From Oligoflexus sp. (GTDB lineage Bacteria > Bdellovibrionota_B > Oligoflexia > Oligoflexales > Oligoflexaceae), in contig NZ_DASTAT010000041.1 in NCBI RefSeq assembly GCF_035712445.1, forward strand, positions 1 through 33,480: DNA of 33,480 nucleotides, read 5' to 3'. Position numbers and translations under genes: made by a program. The notes beneath the pieces were generated by a model that searched no databases, had not been told where the DNA came from, and worked only from the letters and a program-made list of their open reading frames with translations. Shown in pieces: positions 16,894 through 24,965 of the stretch; position 1 is the stretch's first letter; the number at the start of each line of letters is the position of its first letter.

Positions 16894-18135
16894 ATGAGCG
16901 ATCGATTCGGGAGGTGGGCTTTGAGTTTGCTCATGTTCAGTGCAGTGTCCTGTCAGAAACAAAGTGATAATACAAGGCGTACGACCGCGCCGACCCTGAA
17001 TCCGGATGCGCCGCCGGCGTCTTCGGATTCGGTGAGCAAACCGACTCCCAATCCCGTCCCGAATCCCGGCGCCAACCCCGGGCCGAATCCTTCACCCACT
17101 GTGCCGCCTCGATACTATGCCTATGTCGGGGGCGGGAGCGGACAGATCGGAATCTATAAATTCGAGGTTCCCGCGGGGACGCTTCAGTCCGTGAAAACCG
17201 TGCCTTTGAATGGGGCCGTGACGAGTTTCATGGCCTTTCACCCGACTTCGCCTTGGGTTTATGTCGTCAATGAAAGCGGAACCGGGGCCGTGATGGCTTT
17301 TTCCATCAATCCCGAGAGCGGGGACCTGACCAAACTCAATGAAATTTCGTCGAACGGCGGTGGACCCACGCATGTCAGCGTCGATCACAGCGGCAAATAT
17401 GTGATGACGGCCAATTATGGAACCGGGGAAATCAATAGCTTCGCGATTCAAAGTGATGGCCGCCTGGGTCCTGCGATCGCCAGCACGATCGCCGGGCAGA
17501 ATGCGCATCAGATTCTGAGCGCGCCGGTGGGAACCGCTGTGTTTGTTCCCTGTCTCGGGTCGAATTATCTGGCCCAGTATACGCTCAATACCCAGACCGG
17601 GCAGCTGACCGCTCTTACGCCGCCGACCCTGAATCTGGTCACCGGCGGGCCGCGGCATATGGCCTTTCATCCCGCTAAACCCTGGGCTTATGTGCTGAAG
17701 GAATTGAATAGCACGATTCAGGCCGTGAGTTTCAACGAGGCCACGCAGCAGCTGCAGCTTTTAGGTTCGGCGATTTCCACCCGGCCCGTGCCCACGCCGG
17801 GAACGAACAACACCGGAGCCGAGGTGCAGGTGCACCCGAACGGGAATTTTGTTTATACATCGAACCGCGGGGATAATAGCCTCGCGCTCTTCACCGTGAA
17901 TACGGATGGAACCCTGACCTTCAAGAGCGCGACCCCGACGGGTGGAACCATTCCTCGGCATTTTTCAATCGTGCCGAATGGAAAGTGGATCCTGGCGGCC
18001 AACCAGGATTCGGGGAACGTGACCGTTCTGGAATTGAATCCGGAAACCGGGGCTTTGGCCGCGAAGGGTGCGCCGACGAGTTTTGGTGCGGCGCAGTTTG
18101 TGGAAGTGATCGATCTGAATCGTTACAAGAAATAG
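16894..18135 (+). CDS. Lactonase-type beta-propeller lipoprotein
   Basis: 413 residues. The lipoprotein signal ends SAVSC (Cys20, Gln +2), followed by a flexible Pro/Asn linker of repeated NPGP/NPVP units (about residues 47-70). The remainder is a seven-bladed propeller of the 6-phosphogluconolactonase/YbhE (lactonase) family: repeated blades with FAIQSDGRL, FSINPESGDL, FTVNTDGTL and VLELNPETGAL, and the inter-blade phrases MAFHPTSPWVYVVNE, MAFHPAKPWAYVLKE and VQVHPNGNFVYTSNRGD. A cytoplasmic 6-phosphogluconolactonase would not carry a lipobox, so a surface binding or hydrolytic role is more likely; the substrate is unknown. The ribosome site TAAGGAGG precedes ATG 16894. It is followed by a terminator at 18194-18246. 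Confidence 0.9.
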   Translation: MSDRFGRWALSLLMFSAVSCQKQSDNTRRTTAPTLNPDAPPASSDSVSKPTPNPVPNPGANPGPNPSPTVPPRYYAYVGGGSGQIGIYKFEVPAGTLQSVKTVPLNGAVTSFMAFHPTSPWVYVVNESGTGAVMAFSINPESGDLTKLNEISSNGGGPTHVSVDHSGKYVMTANYGTGEINSFAIQSDGRLGPAIASTIAGQNAHQILSAPVGTAVFVPCLGSNYLAQYTLNTQTGQLTALTPPTLNLVTGGPRHMAFHPAKPWAYVLKELNSTIQAVSFNEATQQLQLLGSAISTRPVPTPGTNNTGAEVQVHPNGNFVYTSNRGDNSLALFTVNTDGTLTFKSATPTGGTIPRHFSIVPNGKWILAANQDSGNVTVLELNPETGALAAKGAPTSFGAAQFVEVIDLNRYKK

Positions 18136-18193
18136 ATGAGTCTTCCTCGCCGCTGGCTTCGATTTTCAACCTTCTGAACTTTCGCTTTCCCAA

Positions 18194-18246
18194 CTCGCCT
18201 CGCTCCGGTACTGAGTAAGAACAATCGGAGTCGAGGTCGAGTTTTT
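18194..18246 (+). terminator. Probable terminator abutting the next gene's ribosome site
   Basis: CTCGCCTCGCTCCG (18194-18207) pairs with CGGAGTCGAGGTCGAG (18226-18241), two single-base bulges, an 18-base loop, then TTTTT at 18242-18246. The AGGAG of the next gene begins at the next base. It may simply end lactonase-gene transcription, or act as an attenuator for the gene at 18259. Confidence 0.55.
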
Positions 18247-18258
18247 AGGAGAATGCCC

Positions 18259-19902
18259 ATGTTGTGTCGGTTGATCACGAGTCTCATGCTCTCTTCTTCA
18301 GTCCTTGGTGCCACGGCCCTGGCCTTGCCCGCGTCTCTCGATGCGCCGGCGCTTTTTCGTAGTCTTTATGCGGAGGAACTCAAACACTTGGGTATGGACG
18401 AAAGTTCGATCCAGCGTCTGCATTTTCCCTTAACCGAGGAGTACGCGAATTTTCTGGAACGCTGTGATCAGAGCGCCCAGGATATGCGTATGTGCGACCA
18501 GCAGGCGCAGAGCTTCAAACCCTCATCCCTGCTCCAGGAAAGTTTGCATACCGGCTTTCTTCCCGCCCCACCCGAGCCCGCGGGGCCCCAGCCTACGTTC
18601 ATTATTTTCCCGGGTTATATTGCGGAACTGGCCGAAATCACCCCTTACAAGGATATCTTTACTGCCGACAGCCGATTCAAACGGGCCTGGAGGAAAACTC
18701 TGGCGCGCGCGTCGCACGAGGAGCGCTGGGCTCGCCATTACAGTGTCATGGACGATAGCTGGGTCAGGAGCCCTCTATCGGAACAGATAGCGGCCGCAAG
18801 TTTGGATGATGCGAACGGAAAGGTGAAGCTTAAGCTTTTTGCCATGACGCCCCTGCGCGGATCCCTCGAATCCGTCGGGAGCCTTGCCGATAACGCCGAT
18901 GTGATGATTGAACGCATCACGCAGCTCGACCGAATTTCGCCGCTGGAAGGGCCGGTGTATATCCTCGGCTATTCCCGTGGTACGAATGTGGCTCTTGAGG
19001 TGGTCTCGCGCCTGCCTGAGCTGAAACATACAACGCGCTGGGCTTCGCGTATTGCAGGCATTGTATCCCTCAGTGCCCCTATTTTCGGGACACCACTCGC
19101 TGATCCTCAGGATCCTCCCGCGGGTTTTCCCGTCACGACCCTGGCCCGGATCGGGGATCGGCTGCAGTCGTGTGAAAGCGGCGAAAGCCCTGCGCGGCGC
19201 TGGTCTAAAGTCCAAAACAATGCCCGGGTTTGGAAAGACGCCATCGCGGAAATTATCAAGGACAGCCAGGCCCTGAGCGGTCCCGAGGAGCTGGCATGGG
19301 AGGGTATCAAACCCGAAGCGATTGAACTGAAAGCTGCGCTTGGGATTCTGAAGGGCGTTCTCTTCGATGATCTTTTCCGCTTAAGCAAGCCGGTGGCTGA
19401 ATACTGCGAGAATCTGCGTCGCTTTCAGCTTTTCGTCGCCAAGGTTTTTGAGGGGACTGAGGTGATGACGACGGCTCAGATGGAAAACTGGTTCCGAACC
19501 CACACCCTGCCCGAGGACCTCGACTATATCAGCGTTAACGCCTCGATGATGGATGCATCGCGCCGTAACCAAGTCGTCTTCGAAGGAAAAAACCACCTGT
19601 CCTATGATGTCGGTTCGCCCGATCTTCAGCTCAGTCGCACCAATTTCTATCAGATCGTCAGGAGCAGTGGTCTGGAAATGAATGATGGATTCGTCCCTGT
19701 TCATCGCGGCCGCTTTTTTCCAGGCCTGCATCAAAGGCTCAACCCCCTGCAAAAGCCTTATGCGACGCGAACGGTCGGTGTGCTGTGGCAGCACCATCTG
19801 GGTGTGACGATTCCGGCTGGCATTGCCACGGCTGACGGAGGGGTCTCGCCATTCCCGCGAAGAGCGTTTCTGTCCGCTCTCGCCCGCTTTGTTCAATTCT
19901 GA
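18259..19902 (+). CDS. Large exported alpha/beta-hydrolase-like protein
   Basis: 547 residues. A signal peptide (hydrophobic core about residues 4-18, possible cleavage after TALA near 22) predicts export. The nucleophile elbow VYILGYSRGTN (Ser239) follows a predicted strand as in alpha/beta hydrolases, with FIIFPGYIAEL (about 114-124) as a likely oxyanion-strand region; DGFVPVHRGRFFPG near residue 480 may hold late catalytic residues. It is much longer than a minimal hydrolase, with an extra helical N-terminal part containing CDQSAQDMRMCDQ, a possible disulfide. The family is not recognised. ATG 18259 is preferred because AGGAG lies 7 bases upstream; ATG 18253 is one base from it. Convergent with the NADH dehydrogenase gene 15 bases away. 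Confidence 0.8.
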   Translation: MLCRLITSLMLSSSVLGATALALPASLDAPALFRSLYAEELKHLGMDESSIQRLHFPLTEEYANFLERCDQSAQDMRMCDQQAQSFKPSSLLQESLHTGFLPAPPEPAGPQPTFIIFPGYIAELAEITPYKDIFTADSRFKRAWRKTLARASHEERWARHYSVMDDSWVRSPLSEQIAAASLDDANGKVKLKLFAMTPLRGSLESVGSLADNADVMIERITQLDRISPLEGPVYILGYSRGTNVALEVVSRLPELKHTTRWASRIAGIVSLSAPIFGTPLADPQDPPAGFPVTTLARIGDRLQSCESGESPARRWSKVQNNARVWKDAIAEIIKDSQALSGPEELAWEGIKPEAIELKAALGILKGVLFDDLFRLSKPVAEYCENLRRFQLFVAKVFEGTEVMTTAQMENWFRTHTLPEDLDYISVNASMMDASRRNQVVFEGKNHLSYDVGSPDLQLSRTNFYQIVRSSGLEMNDGFVPVHRGRFFPGLHQRLNPLQKPYATRTVGVLWQHHLGVTIPAGIATADGGVSPFPRRAFLSALARFVQF

Positions 19903-19917
19903 ATCCCGACGACGCTG

Positions 19918-21183
19918 TTACTTGGGCGTCGTATGCGTGCGCCATTCCTTATTCAGGATCAGGCGCGCGCCTTTTTTATAGGTGAGATAAGACCAGGCCC
20001 ACTGCATGAACACCAAAAGCCTGTTTTTAAAGCCAATCAGATAATAGATATGAACCACAAGCCAGGCGAGCCACGCGATGATGCCGCTCATCTTGATCGG
20101 GCCCATTTCCGCAATGGCTTTGTTGCGGCCGATGGTGGCCATGGCGCCTTTATCGAGGTAACGGAAGGGTTCGATGGTCTGGCCTTTGAGTCTTGCTTTG
20201 ATCGCCTTGGCCGCATATTTTCCCTGCTGGCTTGCCACAGGGGCGAGGCCGGGCAAGGGTTTGCCATCCGGTCCGGGAAAATGCGCCTGATCCCCGAGGA
20301 CAAAAACCTCGGGATAATCCTTCAGGCTGCAGTCGGTTTCCACAATCACGCGGCCGCCGCGATCCAGCGCGACACCCAGGGTTTGATTCACACCCGTCGG
20401 AGCCACACCGGCCGCCCAGACGACCGTTGAGGCGGCGACGAATTCATTGCCGATATAAACGCCATCGGCGGTGATATTGGTCACGCGGGAATTGGTCCAG
20501 ACATGGACGCCGAGTCTTTCCAGATCCTCGGTGGCTTTTTCGGACAGCGTCGGTGCGAAGGATGCGAGGATACGCGGTCCGGTTTCGATCAGGATCACCC
20601 GGGTACGTGCAGGATTGAAGTTTTTAAAATCCTGCGCAAAGGTATGACGACTGATCTCGGCAATCGAACCGGCCATCTCCACTCCGGTCGGGCCACCACC
20701 GACAATGATGAAGGTCTGCAGCTTTTTTTGCTTCTCGACATCCTTTTCCTGCTCGGCCATTTCAAATGCGAGAAGGATGCGGCGACGAATTTCCGTGGCC
20801 TGCTCCAAAGTCTTCAGACCCGGGGCATCCCCTTCCCATTCGTTTTTGCCGAAGTAACTGTGCTTGGCTCCGCACGCCAGAATCAGATAGTCGTAGGTAA
20901 AGTCCTGGCCATCCATCACCAGTTTTTTGGCTGGAAGATCCACGCGGTCCACATGTCCCAGCAGAACGCTGGTGTTCTGATATCCGGAGAGCACGGCGCG
21001 AATGGGAACGGCGATGTCGGCCGGACTCAGAGCCGCGGTCGACACCTGATACAGGAGGGGCTGAAATAAATGATGATTGCGCTTATCTATAAGGGTGACG
21101 CGAATATCTTTCATGCGCCCCAGTTTTTTCGCAGCATTCAGGCCGGCAAACCCAGCACCGACGATAATCACATGCTTCGTCAT
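19918..21183 (-). CDS. ndh: Type II NADH:quinone oxidoreductase (NDH-2)
   Basis: 421 residues. The FAD-binding N-terminus VIIVGAGFAGLNAAKKLG carries GxGxxG, and the block RNHHLFQPLLYQVSTAALSPADIA is highly typical of NDH-2. The second dinucleotide site is IIVGGGPTGVEMAGSIAE (NADH). The FAD-binding FVLGDQAHF and the C-terminal quinone/lipid segment (GIIAWLAWLVVHIYYLIGFKNR) complete the family pattern. The enzyme transfers electrons from NADH to the quinone pool at the cytoplasmic membrane without proton pumping. ATG 21183 has AGGGG 7 bases upstream; the frame is open 15 codons further. Divergent from the SDR-like gene at 21252, with 68 bases for both promoters. Confidence 0.95.
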   Translation of the reverse strand: MTKHVIIVGAGFAGLNAAKKLGRMKDIRVTLIDKRNHHLFQPLLYQVSTAALSPADIAVPIRAVLSGYQNTSVLLGHVDRVDLPAKKLVMDGQDFTYDYLILACGAKHSYFGKNEWEGDAPGLKTLEQATEIRRRILLAFEMAEQEKDVEKQKKLQTFIIVGGGPTGVEMAGSIAEISRHTFAQDFKNFNPARTRVILIETGPRILASFAPTLSEKATEDLERLGVHVWTNSRVTNITADGVYIGNEFVAASTVVWAAGVAPTGVNQTLGVALDRGGRVIVETDCSLKDYPEVFVLGDQAHFPGPDGKPLPGLAPVASQQGKYAAKAIKARLKGQTIEPFRYLDKGAMATIGRNKAIAEMGPIKMSGIIAWLAWLVVHIYYLIGFKNRLLVFMQWAWSYLTYKKGARLILNKEWRTHTTPK

Positions 21184-21251
21184 AATCTCTCCCCTGGTCA
21201 TGCTGCTTATTGTATACTGGATCGCCAAATGAGGCTACAGCGAGGTGAACC

Positions 21252-21911
21252 ATGAAGGCCGTGATAATGGGAGCGACAGGACTGGTTGGGGGTTGGGTGA
21301 TTCAGGAACTTTTGGCTGAACCACGCTGCACCGCGGTGACCAGCGTGGGACGGCGCGCGCAGGTGCCCCAGGTTCAAAAATGGAAGGAGCGCATCGGCTC
21401 CATGACCGATCTGGATACGCTTTTGAAGGATGTCGAGGCGGATGCTGCATTCTGTTGTCTGGGTACGACCATTAAGAAGGCCGGCTCCGAGTCCGCTTTC
21501 GAAGAAATAGACTGGCATCTTCCCATCCGCTTTGCCAAGGCAGTACGGAAACAGGGCGTGAAACAGTTTCATGTCGTGTCCTCGCTCGGCGCGGATGCCG
21601 CCTCGAAAAATTTCTATCTGCGAACCAAAGGCCGTATGGAAGATGACCTGAAGGCCTTGGGTTTTGAGACCCTTGTGATCTATAGACCCTCGCTTCTTTT
21701 GGGCGAACGCGAGGAAAAAAGGCTGATGGAGCATCTTTCGATCAAGGCCTATCGCTGGTTCGAGCCGCTTTATCCGCGCTTTTTGCAAAGCTGGAAACCG
21801 ATCGAAGCCAAGGATGTGGCCCGGTCGATGGTGGCCGAAGCCTTGGCCGGAAAGCCGGGTACGCGCATTCAGGAAAACCGCGACATGCATGCGAAGCTCG
21901 CCCAATCGTGA
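21252..21911 (+). CDS. Atypical SDR / NAD(P)-binding protein (HTATIP2-like)
   Basis: 219 residues. The N-terminus MKAVIMGATGLVGGWVIQEL has the GxTGxxG NAD(P) loop of atypical short-chain dehydrogenases. CCLGTTIKKAGS (about 70-81) and FHVVSSLGADAASKNFYLRTKGRMEDDL (split around residues 110-137) match the HTATIP2/TIP30-like group, with the Ser and YxxxK positions replaced by an SSLG and YLRTK arrangement. The reaction is unknown. AGCGAGGTG upstream of ATG 21252 serves as the ribosome site. It shares a short divergent region with ndh, which suggests but does not prove a redox link. Confidence 0.85.
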   Translation: MKAVIMGATGLVGGWVIQELLAEPRCTAVTSVGRRAQVPQVQKWKERIGSMTDLDTLLKDVEADAAFCCLGTTIKKAGSESAFEEIDWHLPIRFAKAVRKQGVKQFHVVSSLGADAASKNFYLRTKGRMEDDLKALGFETLVIYRPSLLLGEREEKRLMEHLSIKAYRWFEPLYPRFLQSWKPIEAKDVARSMVAEALAGKPGTRIQENRDMHAKLAQS

Positions 21912-21976
21912 TGTGCGGAAAGAATTGAAATGATTTCGCGGCGAGCTTGAGCAGGTTCCTGATTTCCCATAAGAAA

Positions 21977-22019
21977 GAGTGCGGAGCCGCGCTCCTCTTC
22001 AAAATTCGGACGCGCACTC
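21977..22019. repeat. Inverted repeat in the leader of the EF-hand lipoprotein gene
   Basis: GAGTGCG (21977-21983) pairs with CGCACTC (22013-22019), and within it GGAGC-CGC-GCTCC forms a second small hairpin. It lies 33 bases before the start at 22052. No T-run follows; it may end the SDR-gene transcript or be a leader structure. Confidence 0.3.
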
Positions 22020-22051
22020 CGATACGTCTTTAGACAAAGGAGTCTGCAACC

Positions 22052-22765
22052 ATGTTCCACCGGAATCGACACATCGGTTCTTTCGTTCTCGGCCTTGCGA
22101 TCACTGCCTGCCAGGCGCCGCAAAAGCAGCAGGACGAAGCCATTGGAGCGCAGGACGCGGCCAGCGAATCCGCCCAGGGCGACGCGTCCGAGGGTGTGGT
22201 CGGGCCGGATGAGGCCTTCTTTGCGGCTCGCTATCTGCAGCACGTGTTTGCCTACTCCCGCACGCAGGCAAGTCCCAGTCTGGATTCCGCCTCGGGATTG
22301 GTGGTGGGGCCAGGATCATTTTCCGCGTTTGACTATCAGGCGAATTTTACGGAATTCCGCCTTCGCTTGATGACCGCTTCCCTTTTTGCCGAGGGTGATC
22401 TGGATCAGGATGGAAGCCTGTCGCCCCCTGAATTTCAGACCCTGAAAATGGATCCGGCGATCCTGGGGGCACCGGGTGAAAAACTCTCGCATGCTTTTGA
22501 CCGCTCGTTTTTTGAGAGAGCGGCCGGCGCCGATGAACTTCTGCAGATCGACGAATGCGTGAGCATGCTGCAGGGCCTTGGACCGCTTATGAAAACCGAA
22601 CTGGATCGCATCCCGCTCCAGGATCAAAGACGTCAGCTCATTCAGGCCTGGGAAAAAGTTCTCGGCCGCTATGATACGGATCAAAACGGAAGCCTCAGTT
22701 TGTACGAACAGCGTGATCTTCGCAAAGATCGCGCCCTCCTGATCAGCCGTCTGACCGGCGAATGA
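22052..22765 (+). CDS. EF-hand calcium-binding lipoprotein
   Basis: 237 residues. The lipoprotein signal ends AITAC (Cys20, Gln +2). Two canonical 12-residue EF-hand loops are visible: DLDQDGSLSPPE (116-127) and DTDQNGSLSLYE (208-219), each with Asp/Asn ligands, Gly at position 6 and the bidentate Glu at 12. Between them the protein is helical, with a degenerate LQIDECVSML segment that may be a relic third loop. It should bind Ca2+ on the periplasmic or outer-surface side; partner unknown. An AAAGGAG site lies 11 bases before ATG 22052. A GGACCG/CGGTCC hairpin (22815-22846) follows and could be its terminator, without a good T-run. Confidence 0.88.
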   Translation: MFHRNRHIGSFVLGLAITACQAPQKQQDEAIGAQDAASESAQGDASEGVVGPDEAFFAARYLQHVFAYSRTQASPSLDSASGLVVGPGSFSAFDYQANFTEFRLRLMTASLFAEGDLDQDGSLSPPEFQTLKMDPAILGAPGEKLSHAFDRSFFERAAGADELLQIDECVSMLQGLGPLMKTELDRIPLQDQRRQLIQAWEKVLGRYDTDQNGSLSLYEQRDLRKDRALLISRLTGE

Positions 22766-22858
22766 GCCAGGCAACAGACGTTCACAGCCCACGCCCCTAA
22801 AGCCACCAGAACGTGGACCGATGACCCGGGCTTTACCCCGCGGTCCGGGCCCTCGTAT

Positions 22859-22887
22859 TTGACTCCTTGCGGCAGATCAGCTAGGAA
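22859..22887 (+). promoter_or_regulatory. Candidate promoter for glpX
   Basis: TTGACT (five of six to -35), a 17-base spacer, then TAGGAA (three of six to -10), 49 bases before the glpX start. Only the -35 element is strong. Confidence 0.3.
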
Positions 22888-22935
22888 CAAAGTGGAGTTC
22901 ACATTTTTGTAGGTCTTTAAGAAGGGAAACGGGCT

Positions 22936-23892
22936 ATGGATCGTAACTTGGCATTGGAATTTGTGCGTGTGACCGAAGCGGCTGCCCTATCGGCGGCGCG
23001 CTGGGTTGGACGCGGGGATGAAAACGCAGCCGATCATGCAGCTGTTGAATCCATGCGACGCGCTTTTGACTCCATGCAAATTGACGCAACCATTGTAATC
23101 GGGGAAGGGGAGCGCGACGAGGCACCCATGCTTTATATCGGCGAGAAGGTCGGCAAGGGCGGACCTCGCATTGATATCGCCTGCGATCCTTTGGAAGGCA
23201 CTTCGATCACCGCCAAAGGCGGCAGCGAGGCCTTGGCTGTTATTGCGGCGGCCGAGCATGGAAACTTTCTGCACGCGCCGGATACCTACATGAAAAAGCT
23301 GGCCGTGGGACCTGCGGCACGCGGGGTGATTGATATCAATGAAACACCGACCTGGAACCTGCAGCGTATTGCCAAGGCCATGCATAAAAAAGTGGAAGAC
23401 CTGACCGTGATCATCCTGGACCGCCCCCGGCATCAGGAACTGATCGGCGAAGTTCGCCAGGCCGGTGCCTGTATTCGTTTGATCGGCGATGGTGATGTGT
23501 CGGCGGCGATCGCCACCGCGGATTCCGGAACGGGTGTCGATGTTCTGATGGGTGTCGGCGGCGCCCCGGAAGGTGTGATCGCGGCGGCGGCCTTGCGTTG
23601 TCTCGGTGGGGAAATCCAAGGCGTTCTGCAATTCCGTAAAGACGACGAACGCGTGCGAGCCCGCGCCATGGGCATCACCGATGAAAACCGTGTGTATGGA
23701 ATGGATGATCTGGCCAAAGGGAATGTCATGTTCATCGCGACCGGCGTGACCAATGGATCCTATCTGCGCGGCGTGCGGTATACGCCTTACGGCGCGACCA
23801 CGCATTCGATTGTGATGCGCTCGCAGACCGGGACTATCCGGGAGATAACAAGTCGCCATCATTTTGCGACCAAACCGAATTACGGTTGGTAA
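22936..23892 (+). CDS. glpX: Class II fructose-1,6-bisphosphatase (GlpX type)
   Basis: 318 residues, the usual GlpX length. It hydrolyses fructose-1,6-bisphosphate to fructose-6-phosphate in gluconeogenesis, using divalent metal in the cytoplasm. Signature segments are AARWVGRGDENAADHAAVE, VIGEGERDEAPMLYIGEKVG (metal-binding Glu/Asp), ACDPLEGTSITAKG (the DPxEGT phosphatase motif), LIGDGDVSAAI, GVGGAPEGVIAAAAL and the C-terminal HSIVMRSQTGTIRE. ATG 22936 follows GAAGGG at about 10 bases. A strong bidirectional terminator follows. It is the window's only clear central-carbon gene, with no glycolytic neighbours. Confidence 0.97.
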   Translation: MDRNLALEFVRVTEAAALSAARWVGRGDENAADHAAVESMRRAFDSMQIDATIVIGEGERDEAPMLYIGEKVGKGGPRIDIACDPLEGTSITAKGGSEALAVIAAAEHGNFLHAPDTYMKKLAVGPAARGVIDINETPTWNLQRIAKAMHKKVEDLTVIILDRPRHQELIGEVRQAGACIRLIGDGDVSAAIATADSGTGVDVLMGVGGAPEGVIAAAALRCLGGEIQGVLQFRKDDERVRARAMGITDENRVYGMDDLAKGNVMFIATGVTNGSYLRGVRYTPYGATTHSIVMRSQTGTIREITSRHHFATKPNYGW

Positions 23893-23902
23893 GCTGAGGA
23901 CG

Positions 23903-23940
23903 AAAAAAAGGCCCCTGGAGCGCTCCAGGGGCTTTTTTTT
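23903..23940. terminator. Bidirectional rho-independent terminator
   Basis: A perfect 22-base palindrome (GCCCCTGGAG joined to CGCTCCAGGGGC) is flanked by seven A residues on the left and eight T residues on the right, so it can terminate both glpX (plus) and the convergent outer-membrane gene (minus). Confidence 0.97.
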
Positions 23941-23951
23941 GTGATGAGGGA

Positions 23952-24890
23952 TTAGTTCATCATGCTGAGGGTCAGGGCAAAGTCGGTGCCGCTGGATTTT
24001 GTTGAATCAGACTCGCCCGAGTTAAAGCGGATTTGTCCACCGAGTTCCATATTGGGTGTGAGGTCAAAACCACCGCCCAGGAAGATCTCAGTTGTGTCGT
24101 CACCATCGGTGCCGATGCTGTTCGACGTCGAAATGAACGCAACTTCAACACGCGAATTGTCACTGACGGCCGATTCCAGAATCACGGCATAGCTGGATTC
24201 TGTTTCATCTTTCGGCTGCTCGCCAGAAGCCTGAACTCCAGGCCAATCCGCCTGCTCGTAGCGAAGGCCGAGAGCCAGCACCGGCATGAACTTATAACGA
24301 CCATGAACAGTAATCGTCTGGGGCGATCTGTTCCAAGGCTTTTCGTCATCTTCGGCCGAGGTTGTGAAGGCGAGGCTTGCCTCAAGAAGCTCCTGATGCA
24401 CAGTTCCACCTAATGTGAACGTATTATAGCTCACGGATTCACTGGCACTTCCTTGTTCGAGTTTACCCGTGTTGATATTGATGCTGGCGCCCAGGGTGAA
24501 GAGTGGCGACACACTGAAGGCCACCGAGGGGCGAATTTCTGTGGCAGTGGTTTCCAGATCGTCAGGCGTCACGTCCCGTGTGTCGGAAGCATACTTTACG
24601 TGAGCCCCCAACACGAGCTGGCTGCTCAAGGCCTGCGCGTAACCTGCACCCAGCTGCGTACCATTCCTGTCCGTGTCGGTATCCGTATCCTTGTCGGTAT
24701 CCGTGGACTTGATAACGCCCGCCAGAGCTTCAAAACGGCCACCTTTCACCTGATAATACTGAGAAGGTGATACAATGGAAGGGCTGGAAAGAAGAAAGTT
24801 CTCGAAGGATGCTCCCTGCTCCTGAGCCATCGCTGGTAGTGACATAGCGGAAACCGAGAGGAGCATGCATTTGGCAGAAAGTTTCATCAT
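23952..24890 (-). CDS. Outer-membrane beta-barrel protein with Asp/Thr-rich loop
   Basis: 312 residues. The signal peptide (MMKLSAK, hydrophobic core, LPAMA) should be cut before Gln24. The mature protein shows repeated amphipathic strands (AGYAQALSSQLVLGAHVKYA; SVAFSVSPLFTLGASININ; VLALGLRYEQADW; GGGFDLTPNMELGGQIRFN), consistent with a 10-14 strand barrel. Near the N-terminus a loop of alternating Asp and Thr with Lys/Arg interruptions (about residues 61-74) is encoded by a DNA repeat (13-base unit at 24674-24686 and 24692-24704) and could bind cations. ATG 24890 and the adjacent ATG 24887 are both compatible with the AAAGGA site. The frame is open far upstream but overlaps another gene there, so I ignore the extension. 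Confidence 0.85.
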   Translation of the reverse strand: MMKLSAKCMLLSVSAMSLPAMAQEQGASFENFLLSSPSIVSPSQYYQVKGGRFEALAGVIKSTDTDKDTDTDTDRNGTQLGAGYAQALSSQLVLGAHVKYASDTRDVTPDDLETTATEIRPSVAFSVSPLFTLGASININTGKLEQGSASESVSYNTFTLGGTVHQELLEASLAFTTSAEDDEKPWNRSPQTITVHGRYKFMPVLALGLRYEQADWPGVQASGEQPKDETESSYAVILESAVSDNSRVEVAFISTSNSIGTDGDDTTEIFLGGGFDLTPNMELGGQIRFNSGESDSTKSSGTDFALTLSMMN

Positions 24891-24965
24891 CAGATCCTTT
24901 TTCAAAAAGAAAAGAAAAAGGTAATGGTCCCGGCATGAAAAAGCAATCGTGAGGTGTATGCATCT

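Noticed and set aside
19909..19932. ACGACGC/GCGTCGT hairpin between the hydrolase and ndh stops as a terminator
   Set aside because: Seven-base stem with a ten-base loop, no T-run on either side, and it overlaps the ndh stop; too weak to call.
24674..24704. Direct repeats as a possible CRISPR array
   Set aside because: The repeats are 13 bases, in frame within a barrel gene, and lack spacers of array length.
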